Shown here in pieces: positions 10,601-18,842 of a stretch of 64,000 bases of DNA; positions within the stretch are counted from its first letter, which is position 1; each line of letters opens with the position of its first letter. Source of the stretch: Streptomyces diastatochromogenes (GTDB lineage: Bacteria; Actinomycetota; Actinomycetes; Streptomycetales; Streptomycetaceae); the NCBI RefSeq assembly GCF_002242805.1, contig NZ_MCGQ01000008.1, positions 124,001-188,000 on the forward strand, in the 5' to 3' direction. The notes beneath the pieces are model-generated. The model did not search any database and was not told where the DNA came from. It was given only the letters and a program-made list of their open reading frames with translations. The translations under genes and the position numbers were made by a program.

Positions 10601-12868
10601 ATGCAACTCGCCGCGATCATCGTGTCGCTGGTTCTGATCGTGGTCGGCGTGGCCCTGTTCGCCCGCGCCCTCCTGCAGATCTACAACTTCATGCGGCTCG
10701 GCCAGAACGTGCCCGCGGGCACCCGCACCGACGAGCCCGTGCAGCGCACCGTCACCGTGGTCAGGGAGTTCCTCGGCCACACCCGGATGAACCGCTGGGG
10801 CATCGTCGGTGTCGCGCACTGGTTCGTGGCGGTGGGCTTCTTCTCCCTGCTGCTGACGATCGTCAACGCCATCGGCCAGCTGTTCCAGGCCGACTGGATC
10901 CTGCCGATCATCGGCGACTGGGCGCCGTACAACATCTTCGTCGAGTTCATCGGCACGATGACCGTGCTCGGCATCGCGGTCCTGATCGTGATCCGCCAGC
11001 TGAGCAAGCCGAACAAGCCGGGCCGCAAGTCCCGCTTCGCCGGCTCCAACTTCGGCCAGGCGTACTTCGTCGAGGCCGTCATCCTCACCGTCGGCATCTG
11101 CATCTTCATGCTGCACGCGCTGGAGGGCGCACAGCACCACGTCGACAGCTACGAGGCGTCCTTCTTCCTCTCGTACCCGGTGGTGTCGTGGCTGCGGGGC
11201 ATGGACGTCTCCACGCTCCAGAACCTCACCTACCTCTTCGCGGGCGTGAAGATCGCGGCCTCCTTCATCTGGATGATCACGGTCGCCCTGAAGACCGACA
11301 TGGGTGTCGCCTGGCACCGCTTCCTGGCCTTCCCGAACATCTGGTTCAAGCGGAACGCCACCGGTGAGACCTCCCTAGGCGCCCTGCTCCCGATGACCTC
11401 CGGCGGCAAGCCGATCGACTTCACCGACCCCGGTGACGACGACGTCTTCGGCGTCTCCCAGGTCGAGCAGTTCTCCTGGAAGGGCCTGCTCGACTTCTCC
11501 ACCTGCACCGAGTGCGGCCGCTGCCAGTCGCAGTGCCCCGCCTGGAACACCGGCAAGCCGCTGTCGCCGAAGCTGCTGATCATGTCGCTGCGCGACAACG
11601 CCCACGCCAAGGCGCCCTACCTGCTCGCGGGTGGCGGCAAGACCGTGGAGGGCGAGGAGAAGGCCTCCGCGGAGCAGCTGGCCGGTGTGCCCGCCGCCGC
11701 GCTGGCCGAGGCCGAGCGCCCGCTGATCGGCACCGCCGAGGAGAACGGCGTCATCGACCCGGACGTCCTGTGGTCCTGCACCACCTGCGGCGCCTGCGTG
11801 GAGCAGTGCCCGGTGGACATCGAGCACGTCGACCACATCGTCGACATGCGCCGCTACCAGGTCATGATCGAGTCGGCCTTCCCCTCCGAGGCGGGCACGA
11901 TGCTCAAGAACCTGGAGAAGAAGGGCAACCCCTGGGGCCTGGCCAAGAAGCAGCGCCTGGAGTGGACCAAGGAGGTCGACTTCGAGATCCCGGTCGTCGG
12001 CAGGGACATCGAGGACCTCACCGAGGTCGAGTACCTGTACTGGGTCGGCTGCGCCGGCGCCCTCGAGGACCGCGCCAAGAAGACCACCAAGGCCTTCGCC
12101 GAGCTGCTCCACATCGCGGGCGTGAAGTTCGCGATCATGGGCGGCGACGAGAAGTGCACCGGTGACTCCGCCCGCCGCCTCGGCAACGAGCCCCTGTTCC
12201 AGGAGCTCGGCATGGAGAACGTGGCCGCGCTGAACATGGCCTTCGGCGAGGACGACGAGGACGAGTCGACGAAGAAGCCGAAGTCGGCGAAGAAGATCGT
12301 CGCGACCTGCCCGCACTGCCTCAACACCATCGGCAACGAGTACCCGCAGCTCGGCGGCGACTACGAGGTCATCCACCACACCCAGCTGCTGCAGCACCTG
12401 GTGGACGAGGGCAAGCTGATCCCGGTGACGCCGGTCGAGGGCATCATCACGTACCACGACCCGTGCTACCTGGGCCGCCACAACAAGATCTACACGCCCC
12501 CGCGCGAGATCATCGGCAAGGTCCCGGGCCTGCGCAACGAGGAGATGCACCGCCACAAGGAGCGCGGCTTCTGCTGTGGCGCCGGTGGCGCGCGGATGTG
12601 GATGGAGGAGCGGATCGGCAAGCGCATCAACAACGAGCGCGTCGACGAGGCCCTCTCCCTCAACCCCGACATCGTCTCGACGGCCTGCCCGTTCTGCCTC
12701 GTCATGCTGACCGACTCGGTCAACGGCAAGAAGAACGAGGGCAAGGCCAAGGAGTCCATCCAGGTCGTGGACGTCTCCCAGCTGCTCCTGGAGTCCGTCA
12801 AGACGCCGGTCGACCCGGCGGGCGAGCCGGAGCCGGAGAACGAGCCGGAGCCGGAGCCGGTGAAGTAA
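10601..12868 (+). CDS. Membrane Fe-S oxidoreductase, EtfD-like (heterodisulfide-reductase related)
   Basis: This 755-residue protein has an N-terminal membrane domain of about five helices (residues 1-235) like nitrate-reductase gamma cytochromes. Two 4Fe-4S motifs follow: Cys-Thr-Glu-Cys-Gly-Arg-Cys (about 302) and Cys-Thr-Thr-Cys-Gly-Ala-Cys (about 394). Two C-terminal CCG cysteine domains include Cys-Cys-Gly-Ala-Gly-Gly (about 660). The architecture matches mycobacterial EtfD, which passes electrons from the electron-transfer flavoprotein of beta-oxidation to menaquinone; that role is inferred. The tail is an acidic Pro-Glu repeat. GAGGAG lies 8 bases before the ATG. Confidence 0.88.
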   Translation: MQLAAIIVSLVLIVVGVALFARALLQIYNFMRLGQNVPAGTRTDEPVQRTVTVVREFLGHTRMNRWGIVGVAHWFVAVGFFSLLLTIVNAIGQLFQADWILPIIGDWAPYNIFVEFIGTMTVLGIAVLIVIRQLSKPNKPGRKSRFAGSNFGQAYFVEAVILTVGICIFMLHALEGAQHHVDSYEASFFLSYPVVSWLRGMDVSTLQNLTYLFAGVKIAASFIWMITVALKTDMGVAWHRFLAFPNIWFKRNATGETSLGALLPMTSGGKPIDFTDPGDDDVFGVSQVEQFSWKGLLDFSTCTECGRCQSQCPAWNTGKPLSPKLLIMSLRDNAHAKAPYLLAGGGKTVEGEEKASAEQLAGVPAAALAEAERPLIGTAEENGVIDPDVLWSCTTCGACVEQCPVDIEHVDHIVDMRRYQVMIESAFPSEAGTMLKNLEKKGNPWGLAKKQRLEWTKEVDFEIPVVGRDIEDLTEVEYLYWVGCAGALEDRAKKTTKAFAELLHIAGVKFAIMGGDEKCTGDSARRLGNEPLFQELGMENVAALNMAFGEDDEDESTKKPKSAKKIVATCPHCLNTIGNEYPQLGGDYEVIHHTQLLQHLVDEGKLIPVTPVEGIITYHDPCYLGRHNKIYTPPREIIGKVPGLRNEEMHRHKERGFCCGAGGARMWMEERIGKRINNERVDEALSLNPDIVSTACPFCLVMLTDSVNGKKNEGKAKESIQVVDVSQLLLESVKTPVDPAGEPEPENEPEPEPVK

Positions 12869-12900
12869 CGCCGGCTGTACGACACTCCGGCTGTACGACC

Positions 12901-12941
12901 CGACGGCGCCCCCTGACCCGCACAGGCAGGGGGCGCCGTCG
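12901..12941. terminator. Bidirectional terminator
   Basis: CGACGGCGCCCCCTG (12901-12915) pairs perfectly with 12927-12941 around an 11-base loop. It lies between the convergent Fe-S oxidoreductase and hydrolase genes and can serve both. Confidence 0.88.
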
Positions 12942-12957
12942 TGTTCCGGGGCCACGC

Positions 12958-13020
12958 GTCACGGAGAGGGCTGCCGCGGCCGTCACGGAGCGGGATGCCG
13001 CAGCCGTCACGGGGCGGGAT
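12958..13020. repeat. 24-bp tandem repeat, about 2.5 units
   Basis: Units at 12958-12981 and 12982-13005 differ at three positions, and a third, partial unit starts at 13006. All begin GTCACGG. The repeat lies at the 3' end of the hydrolase gene, and the last unit carries its stop codon. Confidence 0.7.
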
Positions 13021-14512
13021 GCGCGACGCCGCTCTCGTCGACCGTGAAGCGTCCGTTCGTGGCGCCGGTGAAGGTGCCGTTCTTGATCCACTCGGTGATC
13101 GCGGCCTGGGCCGTGGCGTGGGGGCCGGGCCAGACGCGGCCGGCGGCGGTGCCGTAGGGCTTTCCCGTGCGCGGTGTGCAGCGCGGCCCTGAGCAGCCCT
13201 CCCACAGCATCGCGTGACTCGCGCACTGCACCTGCACCAGCACCTTCTTCGACGTGCCGAGGCTGTCGTACAGGGCCCTCGAATCGGCCGGTGTCGCCAT
13301 CGGTGTCGTGTCGTCGAGGCCGTCGATGACGAGCGAGGGTGTGGTCTGCTGGTGCGCGACGGTGGAGTTCCAGCCGTAGCTGGAGAAGGTCGGCGTGCGG
13401 TTGACCCCGGTCGGCTGGGCGGGGTCGGTCCCTCCCCAGCTTCTGCCGACCGGATCTTCCTCCATGAGCTGGTTCCACATCTGTTCCTGGCTGCCCGGGA
13501 CGGTGTGGCCGGTGCAGGCGACGTCCCGGTCCTGGGGCATCGCCCAGGTGGCGTCACTGGTGGACCGGACGGACAGGTTCGTCGGGAAGCTCGTGAAGCC
13601 CGTCGCCGGTGCCGCCTCCTCGGTCGGTGTGCCGAAGAGCGAGGACGAGTACACGGCCCGGTTGACCTTGGCGATGACGGCGTCGCTGCCGGGGAGCACC
13701 GGGTTGGCCGCGTACAGGGTCCGGCCGACGGTGGTCCCGCCGAGCGAGTAGCCGACCAGCGTGACCTTGCCGTCCGTCGGCCTGGCCCGCTCGATCGCGT
13801 CGTCGATGACCTGGCGGACGTCGCGCACCCACACATCGGTGCGGCCGAAGCGGGAGTTGCTGGAGTGCGCGACCCGCTCCCCGCCCAGCGGGTTGTTCAG
13901 CAGCAGCGTCCCCTGCTGGTCGAGGTGGAAGAAGGGCAGGTGGCTGCGGTCGCACCCCTCGGGGTAGGGGCAGGAGCCGTCCGGGAGATACGGCCTCAGG
14001 CTCGCGTTGCCGGGATCGTCCAGCCCGGTGTCGAACCGCGTCGAGCGGGCGTAGCCGAGGAGGCTCGGGGCGAAGGTGTCGATCCCCGCCCGGGCGAGGG
14101 CCTGCTGCATGCTGAGCGTCTCACCCCTGGCGACGGGTTGTCGCAGGTCGAACACCGGTGTGCCGGGCAGGCTCCGGCCGTGGACCAGCACCGCGGCTCT
14201 GCTCGGAACGTTCGAGCACCTTCCGTGGGCGTACACCGGCTGGACGCGGTGGACCTGGATCTTCGCGGGGCGATCCGTGAACTGCGGGTCCGGCATGAGC
14301 CCGGGCGGCACCAGGAAGTCCAGGTAGTTGTCCTCGACACTGATGTCGGTCGGCGTCCTGTCGCAGCGCCGATCCGCGGACCCGACACCATCGGCGGCCC
14401 GCGCGCTGCCGGAGGCGAGCGCACCTGCGATCATCCCGACGGACAGCAGAAGCAGCCAACACTTCCGCGGCACCGGCCGCCTCCACGCATGTCGATCTGG
14501 GCTACGGTGCAT
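13007..14512 (-). CDS. Secreted alpha/beta hydrolase
   Basis: This 501-residue precursor starts at an ATG preceded by CAGGAGA. An Arg-Arg-containing basic N-terminus and hydrophobic core end in Ala-Arg-Ala-Ala near residue 35, a Sec or Tat signal. The nucleophile elbow is Gly-Tyr-Ser-Leu-Gly-Gly; a downstream Asp-Gly-Leu-Asp-Asp and a Ser-His in Cys-Ala-Ser-His-Ala supply a plausible acid and base. Several Cys pairs suggest disulfides, as expected for an extracellular lipase, esterase or peptidase. The substrate is unknown. An in-frame extension to 15061 is rejected: it runs through the neighbouring genes. Confidence 0.85.
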   Translation of the reverse strand: MHRSPDRHAWRRPVPRKCWLLLLSVGMIAGALASGSARAADGVGSADRRCDRTPTDISVEDNYLDFLVPPGLMPDPQFTDRPAKIQVHRVQPVYAHGRCSNVPSRAAVLVHGRSLPGTPVFDLRQPVARGETLSMQQALARAGIDTFAPSLLGYARSTRFDTGLDDPGNASLRPYLPDGSCPYPEGCDRSHLPFFHLDQQGTLLLNNPLGGERVAHSSNSRFGRTDVWVRDVRQVIDDAIERARPTDGKVTLVGYSLGGTTVGRTLYAANPVLPGSDAVIAKVNRAVYSSSLFGTPTEEAAPATGFTSFPTNLSVRSTSDATWAMPQDRDVACTGHTVPGSQEQMWNQLMEEDPVGRSWGGTDPAQPTGVNRTPTFSSYGWNSTVAHQQTTPSLVIDGLDDTTPMATPADSRALYDSLGTSKKVLVQVQCASHAMLWEGCSGPRCTPRTGKPYGTAAGRVWPGPHATAQAAITEWIKNGTFTGATNGRFTVDESGVAHPAP

Positions 14513-14649
14513 GGCGTCTCCTGAGCTGGGCTGCGCGGCCGGGGTCAGGAACATGCTTCTGCGTGATCTGACACGGTGCCAGGCAGGACGGCCGAACGGA
14601 TCACGCCCTCCGCGCTGCACTGGAGGCGGGGCCCAGTGAACGGCTCGGC

Positions 14650-14928
14650 TCAGTTCAACCGCTCCAGCCGCCGGCCCCGGCTCTCCGCGACTCGCAGGGC
14701 GTCGTCGAGGGCCTTGGTCAAGCACTCGGCGAGGAAACGGAGTTCGCCGGGCGGGGTGTCCGGCAGGATCTCCCGGGCATGGTCGAGGAGTTGGCCACCC
14801 ATACCGAGCTGAACGGACTCCGTGGCATCGGCCAGTCGGGAGAGCGGCCCGTCGCCGTCGTCGGTGATCAGGTAACAGGGCTTGCCCCCGGAACCGGTCC
14901 AGGGCAGCAGACGCGGCGGCTGGGTCAC
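14650..14928 (-). CDS. Small conserved protein paired with the 99-residue protein
   Basis: This 92-residue hypothetical protein starts at a GTG that overlaps the upstream gene's stop (GTGA, 4 bp). It begins Thr-Gln-Pro-Pro-Arg-Leu-Leu-Pro-Trp and ends in a Leu/Arg-rich helix. I recognise no domain. A truncated second copy lies at about 17893-18010, directly beyond the NACHT gene, so this pair has been duplicated around that gene. It probably acts together with the overlapping 99-residue protein. Confidence 0.7.
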   Translation of the reverse strand: MTQPPRLLPWTGSGGKPCYLITDDGDGPLSRLADATESVQLGMGGQLLDHAREILPDTPPGELRFLAECLTKALDDALRVAESRGRRLERLN

Positions 14929-15095
14929 GCGACCTCCAGCCCGTGGATCCAGTAGGGGCCGGGCATGTCCTGCCCCAGCGTTGCCAGCGCCAACTCCCGG
15001 TGCCACTCCCGCTGTTCATGGGCGACCAGGTATGGCCGTACGGCTCTGGCGGCGGTGGCATCGAGGGGCGTGTCGAGCCCGTACGGGCTGCGGTG
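14811..15095. repeat. 285-bp direct repeat, copy A
   Basis: Positions 14811-15095 match 17893-18177 with the same length, no indel and only scattered substitutions. Copy A lies inside two intact genes. Copy B begins at the last bases of the NACHT gene. The repeats bracket 2.8 kb holding the 86-residue GntR gene and the NACHT gene. Confidence 0.9.
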
Positions 15096-15224
15096 GCGTG
15101 GGAGGGGCAGAGGCTGGGTCGGCCAGGGGACGGCGGGAGATGTCGGGTCCGGTACGGGTTCCTCGCCAGGAGGGAAGAGCAGGAGGCCCACCCAGGTGGC
15201 GAGGCGGCGGATAAGGTCGGTCAC
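14925..15224 (-). CDS. Small conserved protein divergent from GntR gene
   Basis: This 99-residue hypothetical protein starts at a GTG, with GGAG about 10 bases upstream. Its N-terminus is hydrophobic (Trp-Val-Gly-Leu-Leu-Leu-Phe) and its C-terminus contains Asp-Met-Pro-Gly-Pro-Tyr-Trp-Ile-His-Gly-Leu-Glu. It is translationally coupled to the 92-residue gene and divergent from a GntR-family gene, which may control both from the repeat-rich region at 15303-15338. No function is assigned. Confidence 0.7.
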   Translation of the reverse strand: MTDLIRRLATWVGLLLFPPGEEPVPDPTSPAVPWPTQPLPLPRHRSPYGLDTPLDATAARAVRPYLVAHEQREWHRELALATLGQDMPGPYWIHGLEVA

Positions 15225-15302
15225 GTCATCAGCTCCAATTCAGCTGGCGGCCATGCCTCGGGGCGGCTGCAACCGTCGCCGAGGCTTTCGCTTGGCTAGG
15301 TA

Positions 15303-15338
15303 TACCGCAGTCTACCGCGGTCGCGCGGTCTACCGCAG
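15303..15338. promoter_or_regulatory. Repeated TACCGC(A/G)G operator-like motif
   Basis: TACCGCAG (15303-15310), TACCGCGG (15313-15320) and TACCGCAG (15331-15338) lie in the divergent intergenic region 5' to the 86-residue GntR gene, and CCGCGGTCGCGCGG adds local symmetry. This is the right place for an autoregulatory GntR operator. Inference only. Confidence 0.45.
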
Positions 15339-15356
15339 AGTTTTAGCGTCAACCGC

Positions 15357-15617
15357 ATGACCCCCGAGCTTGACCGCACCCGCCCTGTCTGGCGCCAAGT
15401 GGCCGAGGCCATCACCGCCCGGATCGCCAGCGGCGAGTACCCCGAGGGTGCCCGCGTGCCGTCCGTCGTCGAACTCTCCACCGAGTTCGGCATCGCGACC
15501 TCGACAGCGCAGAAGGCGTTGGCCCACCTCAAGTCCGAGGGACTCATCCGAGCCGAGGTCGGCCTCGGCTCCTTCGTGGCGAAGCGCCCCGCCGAAGAAA
15601 CCGAATCGCCCGCATAG
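15357..15617 (+). CDS. Short GntR-family regulator (DNA-binding domain only)
   Basis: This 86-residue protein is almost entirely a GntR winged helix-turn-helix (Trp-Arg-Gln-Val-Ala-Glu-Ala-Ile near the start, Pro-Ser-Val-Val-Glu-Leu, Thr-Ala-Gln-Lys-Ala-Leu). It has no ligand-binding C-terminal domain, as in the YtrA-like minimal GntR proteins. No clear ribosome site precedes the ATG, so it may be leaderless. It lies just 5' of the NACHT gene. Confidence 0.85.
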   Translation: MTPELDRTRPVWRQVAEAITARIASGEYPEGARVPSVVELSTEFGIATSTAQKALAHLKSEGLIRAEVGLGSFVAKRPAEETESPA

Positions 15618-15710
15618 ACTCGTCCGGAACCAGCCAGAGCACGTCACCGGTCCGGCGCTGTCGGCGGCGAAATCCTGGGATTGCCGTCCCGGGTCCCGCA
15701 TGATCACCAT

Positions 15711-17894
15711 GTGAGACGTGTACCGATGTGGCTGGGACCGCTCTATGCGCTGCTGGTCGTGACGTTCCTGGCCTGGTACCTCGCAAGCGGCCACGCAGCC
15801 CGCAAGCTGGTCACCGGAGTCTCCGCATTCACCGCCCTGCTGGCCGTGCTCCCCGCGCTGAGGGACGTACTCCGCCTCGGTAGGACGGCACCGGAACCTG
15901 TCCCCTCTGTGAACCAGGTCGCTGACGGACTCGCCCATGGGGTGCGCCAGCAGTGGGAGGCTGAGGCGCAGGTACGCCGCCTCAACGACCCCTTCCCGCT
16001 GCCGGTCGAATGGGTGGCGGCCGACGCGGACCTGGTCGAGTCATGGTCGCACTTGAGGGAGCTGGTGGGGGACTGGCCAGGCCAGCCCCCTGCCAACTCC
16101 GCCTGGGCTGTCAGTGCGAAAGGGTTGGCCGGCAAGGGAGGCGAAATCGCCCGGGTCTTCGAGGGCGTCCCCACCGGCCGCCTGGTGGTCCTCGGCGAGC
16201 CCGGCGCCGGGAAGACCGTTCTACTCATCCGCCTCCTCCTGGCCCTGCTCGAACACCGTCCGCCCGGCGGCCCCGTCCCGGTCCTGTTCCCCCTGGCCTC
16301 ATGGGACCCGGCCCGACAGGACCTGTACTCATGGATGGCCGACCAACTCACTCGAGACCACCCCGGCCTGCAGACTCCAGTCCCCGCCGATACCCCACAA
16401 CCCAGCCCAGGCACCCAGGCATGCGCCCTGCTTGAGCAGCGGCTGATCCTGCCCCTCCTCGACCGCTTGGACGAACTCCCCGAAGCCGTGCGCGCCCGGG
16501 CCCTGCAGGCCATCAACCAGGTACTACCAGCCAGGCAGCCGCTGGTGCTCTCCAGCCGCATCGCCGAGTACCGCCGCGCTCTGACCCCACCAGCGGGGAC
16601 CACCGTGCTCCTGAACGGAGCCGCAGGCATCCGCCTCCTTCCACTGGATCCCGCGAAAGCGGCCGCCTATCTGGAGCGCGACGCCGGCGGCCCGGGCACC
16701 GGGGCCGCCGCACGCTGGAGCCGGGTCACTGCCTCGCTGGGCACCGGCATCCCCGCCTCCCAGGCACTGAGTACCCCCCTCGGACTGTTCCTGGCCCGCA
16801 CCATCTACAACCCCCGCCCCGACGAGCACCTCGTCGACCTCGCCCACCCCGACGAACTCCTCGACCAGGCCCGCTTCCCCTCCCGCGCGGACATCGACAC
16901 CCATCTGTTCGCCGCCTTCATCCCCGCCGCCTACCGCCCCCATCCTCTTCACCCCACCCGTTGGAGTCCCGAACGAGCCCAGCGCACCCTCACCTTCCTC
17001 GCCCGCCACCTCCAACACACCCTCGACGGCACCCCCAACCTCGCCTGGTGGCAACTCCCCAAAGCCCTCCCCAAACACGGAGTAGCGATCGCGGTCGGCC
17101 TCACCGCCGGACTCATCGGCGGGCTCGCGGGCGGGCTCGGCTTTGGGTTCCCGTTCGGGCTCACCAGCGGGTTCACATATGGACTCAGCGCCGGACTCAC
17201 CAACGGGCTTCTGTTCGGGCTCCCGTGCGCAGCGGGGGCGGCATTGATCACCTCGTCCGCCAAAGACAGAAACCCGAGTTCAGGGATCCGCTGGAGCTGG
17301 AGGGGGAAATCCTGGCTCATTTTCGGGCTCGCGGCCGGGCTCGGGTTCGGGCTCGTGACCGGGGTCTGGAATGGGCTCGCGATCGGGCGCGACTTTGGGC
17401 TCGCGATCGGGCTCACGAATGGGCTTGCGGCCGGGCTCATGGGCGGGTTCATGGGCGGGCTCAGGTCAGTACACCCCGACCTGGACAAGGCAGTGGGACC
17501 AGGCGCGGTGCTGGCTCGGGACCGCCGCACCTTCTCGGTCATGACGCTCGCGGGCGGGCTCACAGGGGTACTCGCACTCGCGCTCGCGCTAGTCATCGTG
17601 CTCGCGCTCGCGCTCGGGTACAGGGTCAGCCTCCCGACCGCGCTTGCGTTCGAGCTCCCGCAGGGACTCGGGTACGGGCTCCCGTTCGGACTCATGCTCG
17701 GAGTCGTTCGGTCGGTGTGGTTGGAGTTCCTGATAGCACAGGTCGGATTGGCGGCACTGGGGCGCGTGCCCTGTCATTTCATGAGTTTCCTGGCCGACGC
17801 CCACGAGCGGCGAGGCGTACTGCGACAGGTGGGAGCCGTGTACCAGTTCCGCCACGTCGACCTCCAGCGCCATCTCGCGGGACGCCGACCTTGA
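15711..17894 (+). CDS. NACHT-domain NTPase with Gly/Leu-repeat membrane domain
   Basis: This is a STAND NTPase of about 727 residues. One or two N-terminal membrane helices (Trp-Leu-Gly-Pro-Leu-Tyr-Ala-Leu-Leu) precede a NACHT domain with Walker A Gly-Glu-Pro-Gly-Ala-Gly-Lys-Thr (about 162-169), Walker B Leu-Leu-Asp-Arg-Leu-Asp-Glu-Leu-Pro-Glu (about 250) and a Ser-Ser-Arg-Ile sensor. Residues about 460-665 are a long glycine-rich, strongly hydrophobic stretch of repeated Gly-Leu-Xaa-Xaa-Gly-Leu, probably packed membrane helices. Some bacterial NACHT proteins act in phage defence; here the glycine-zipper region could be the effector. Starts at TTG 15681, GTG 15711 or ATG 15726 are all weak. 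Confidence 0.82.
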   Translation: MRRVPMWLGPLYALLVVTFLAWYLASGHAARKLVTGVSAFTALLAVLPALRDVLRLGRTAPEPVPSVNQVADGLAHGVRQQWEAEAQVRRLNDPFPLPVEWVAADADLVESWSHLRELVGDWPGQPPANSAWAVSAKGLAGKGGEIARVFEGVPTGRLVVLGEPGAGKTVLLIRLLLALLEHRPPGGPVPVLFPLASWDPARQDLYSWMADQLTRDHPGLQTPVPADTPQPSPGTQACALLEQRLILPLLDRLDELPEAVRARALQAINQVLPARQPLVLSSRIAEYRRALTPPAGTTVLLNGAAGIRLLPLDPAKAAAYLERDAGGPGTGAAARWSRVTASLGTGIPASQALSTPLGLFLARTIYNPRPDEHLVDLAHPDELLDQARFPSRADIDTHLFAAFIPAAYRPHPLHPTRWSPERAQRTLTFLARHLQHTLDGTPNLAWWQLPKALPKHGVAIAVGLTAGLIGGLAGGLGFGFPFGLTSGFTYGLSAGLTNGLLFGLPCAAGAALITSSAKDRNPSSGIRWSWRGKSWLIFGLAAGLGFGLVTGVWNGLAIGRDFGLAIGLTNGLAAGLMGGFMGGLRSVHPDLDKAVGPGAVLARDRRTFSVMTLAGGLTGVLALALALVIVLALALGYRVSLPTALAFELPQGLGYGLPFGLMLGVVRSVWLEFLIAQVGLAALGRVPCHFMSFLADAHERRGVLRQVGAVYQFRHVDLQRHLAGRRP
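17090..17475 (+). repeat. 12-bp-period low-complexity repeat inside the NACHT gene
   Basis: GGGCTC recurs about every 12 bases, encoding Gly-Leu-Xaa-Xaa. The nucleotide-level periodicity suggests the membrane region grew by slippage or unequal exchange. Confidence 0.7.
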
Positions 17895-18177
17895 ACGGAC
17901 TCCGTTGCGTCGGCCAGTCGGGAGAGCGGCCCGTCGCGGACGTCGGTGATCAGGTAACAGGGCTTGCCCCCGGAGCCGGTCCAGGGCAGCAGGCGCGGCG
18001 GCTGGGTCACGCGACCTCCAGCCCGTGGATCCAGTACGGGCCGGGCATGTCCTGACCCAGCGATGCCAGCGCCAACTCGCGCCGCCACTCCTGCTGTTCA
18101 TGGGCGATCACGTATGGCCGTACGGCTCTGGCGGCGGTGGCGTCGAGGGGCGTGTCGAGCCCGTACGGGCTGCGGTG
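17893..18177. repeat. 285-bp direct repeat, copy B
   Basis: This matches 14811-15095 without gaps. It starts within the stop codon of the NACHT gene (TGA at 17892-17894), so the left junction is at the gene end to the base. Confidence 0.9.
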
Positions 18178-18200
18178 TGCAGGAGCGGTGCGGGCCTCAG
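18007..18200 (-). pseudogene. Truncated second copy of the 99-residue protein gene
   Basis: About 60 C-terminal residues are nearly identical to the product of 14925-15224 and end in the same Ile-His-Gly-Leu-Glu-Val-Ala. The N-terminal third is replaced by unrelated sequence with no convincing start (a TTG at 18264 only). The overlapping copy of the 92-residue partner is also cut off after about 30 residues, where it runs into the antisense of the NACHT gene. I read both as duplication remnants. Confidence 0.7.
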
Positions 18201-18299
18201 TTCCGATCGGGCTCGCTGATGGCCGGGACCGTCCGACCAAGCCGCTTACCGTGCAAAGCGGCAAGGTCGACGCCGTAACCGGTCGCAGGGGAGGACACC

Positions 18300-18842
18300 G
18301 TGAGCGCGAGCAGGTGGGTCAGCACCTCGATGCCGTATCTGACGCCGCGCGAGAAAGGCCAGGGCGACGCCTGGAGTGAGGACGCGGCAGGCCAGGGCCG
18401 GCGCGGGTCTCAGCGCATCCTTCATGCCGGAGAGGTGTCCGCCCCTGCCGACGTGCCGCGGCTGTTCGGGATTCCGGAGGGAGAGCCGGTCGTCGTACGG
18501 CGACGTCTGATCCTTCTCGACGACGAACCGAACGAGCTGACCGACACCTACTACCCCACCGGCATCGCCCGGGGTACCGGACTCGCGGACAAGGCCAAGA
18601 TCCCCGGCGGAGCCGTCACCCTGCTGGTACGGCTCGGGCATGTCGGCGTCCTCGTACGCGAGGACGTGACGGCCGGCCTGCCCGAGGAGGAGGAACAGCA
18701 GGCACTGCGCATGGCACCGACAGAGCCGGTCCTACGGCTCACCAGGCTCACCCTGGACCACGACGACCGGCCGATCCAGGTCGACCGTATGGTGATGCCC
18801 GCGCAGAGACAGCAGTTGCGCTACGAGATCAGGATCGGATGA
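18300..18842 (+). CDS. UTRA-domain protein lacking a DNA-binding domain
   Basis: The 180-residue product aligns with the C-terminal UTRA ligand-binding domain of the next gene (Asp-Asp-Glu-Pro-Xaa-Glu-Leu, Tyr-Tyr-Pro, Ile-Ala-Arg-Gly-Thr) but has no helix-turn-helix. It starts at a GTG after AGGGGAGGA and overlaps the following GntR gene by 4 bp (ATGA). It may bind a ligand for, or form a heterodimer with, the complete GntR protein. Confidence 0.8.
   Translation: MSASRWVSTSMPYLTPREKGQGDAWSEDAAGQGRRGSQRILHAGEVSAPADVPRLFGIPEGEPVVVRRRLILLDDEPNELTDTYYPTGIARGTGLADKAKIPGGAVTLLVRLGHVGVLVREDVTAGLPEEEEQQALRMAPTEPVLRLTRLTLDHDDRPIQVDRMVMPAQRQQLRYEIRIG

Noticed and set aside
14513..15061. N-terminal extension of the secreted hydrolase
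   Set aside because: It would cover two coupled small genes and bury the signal peptide; ATG 14512 has the ribosome site and signal directly after it.
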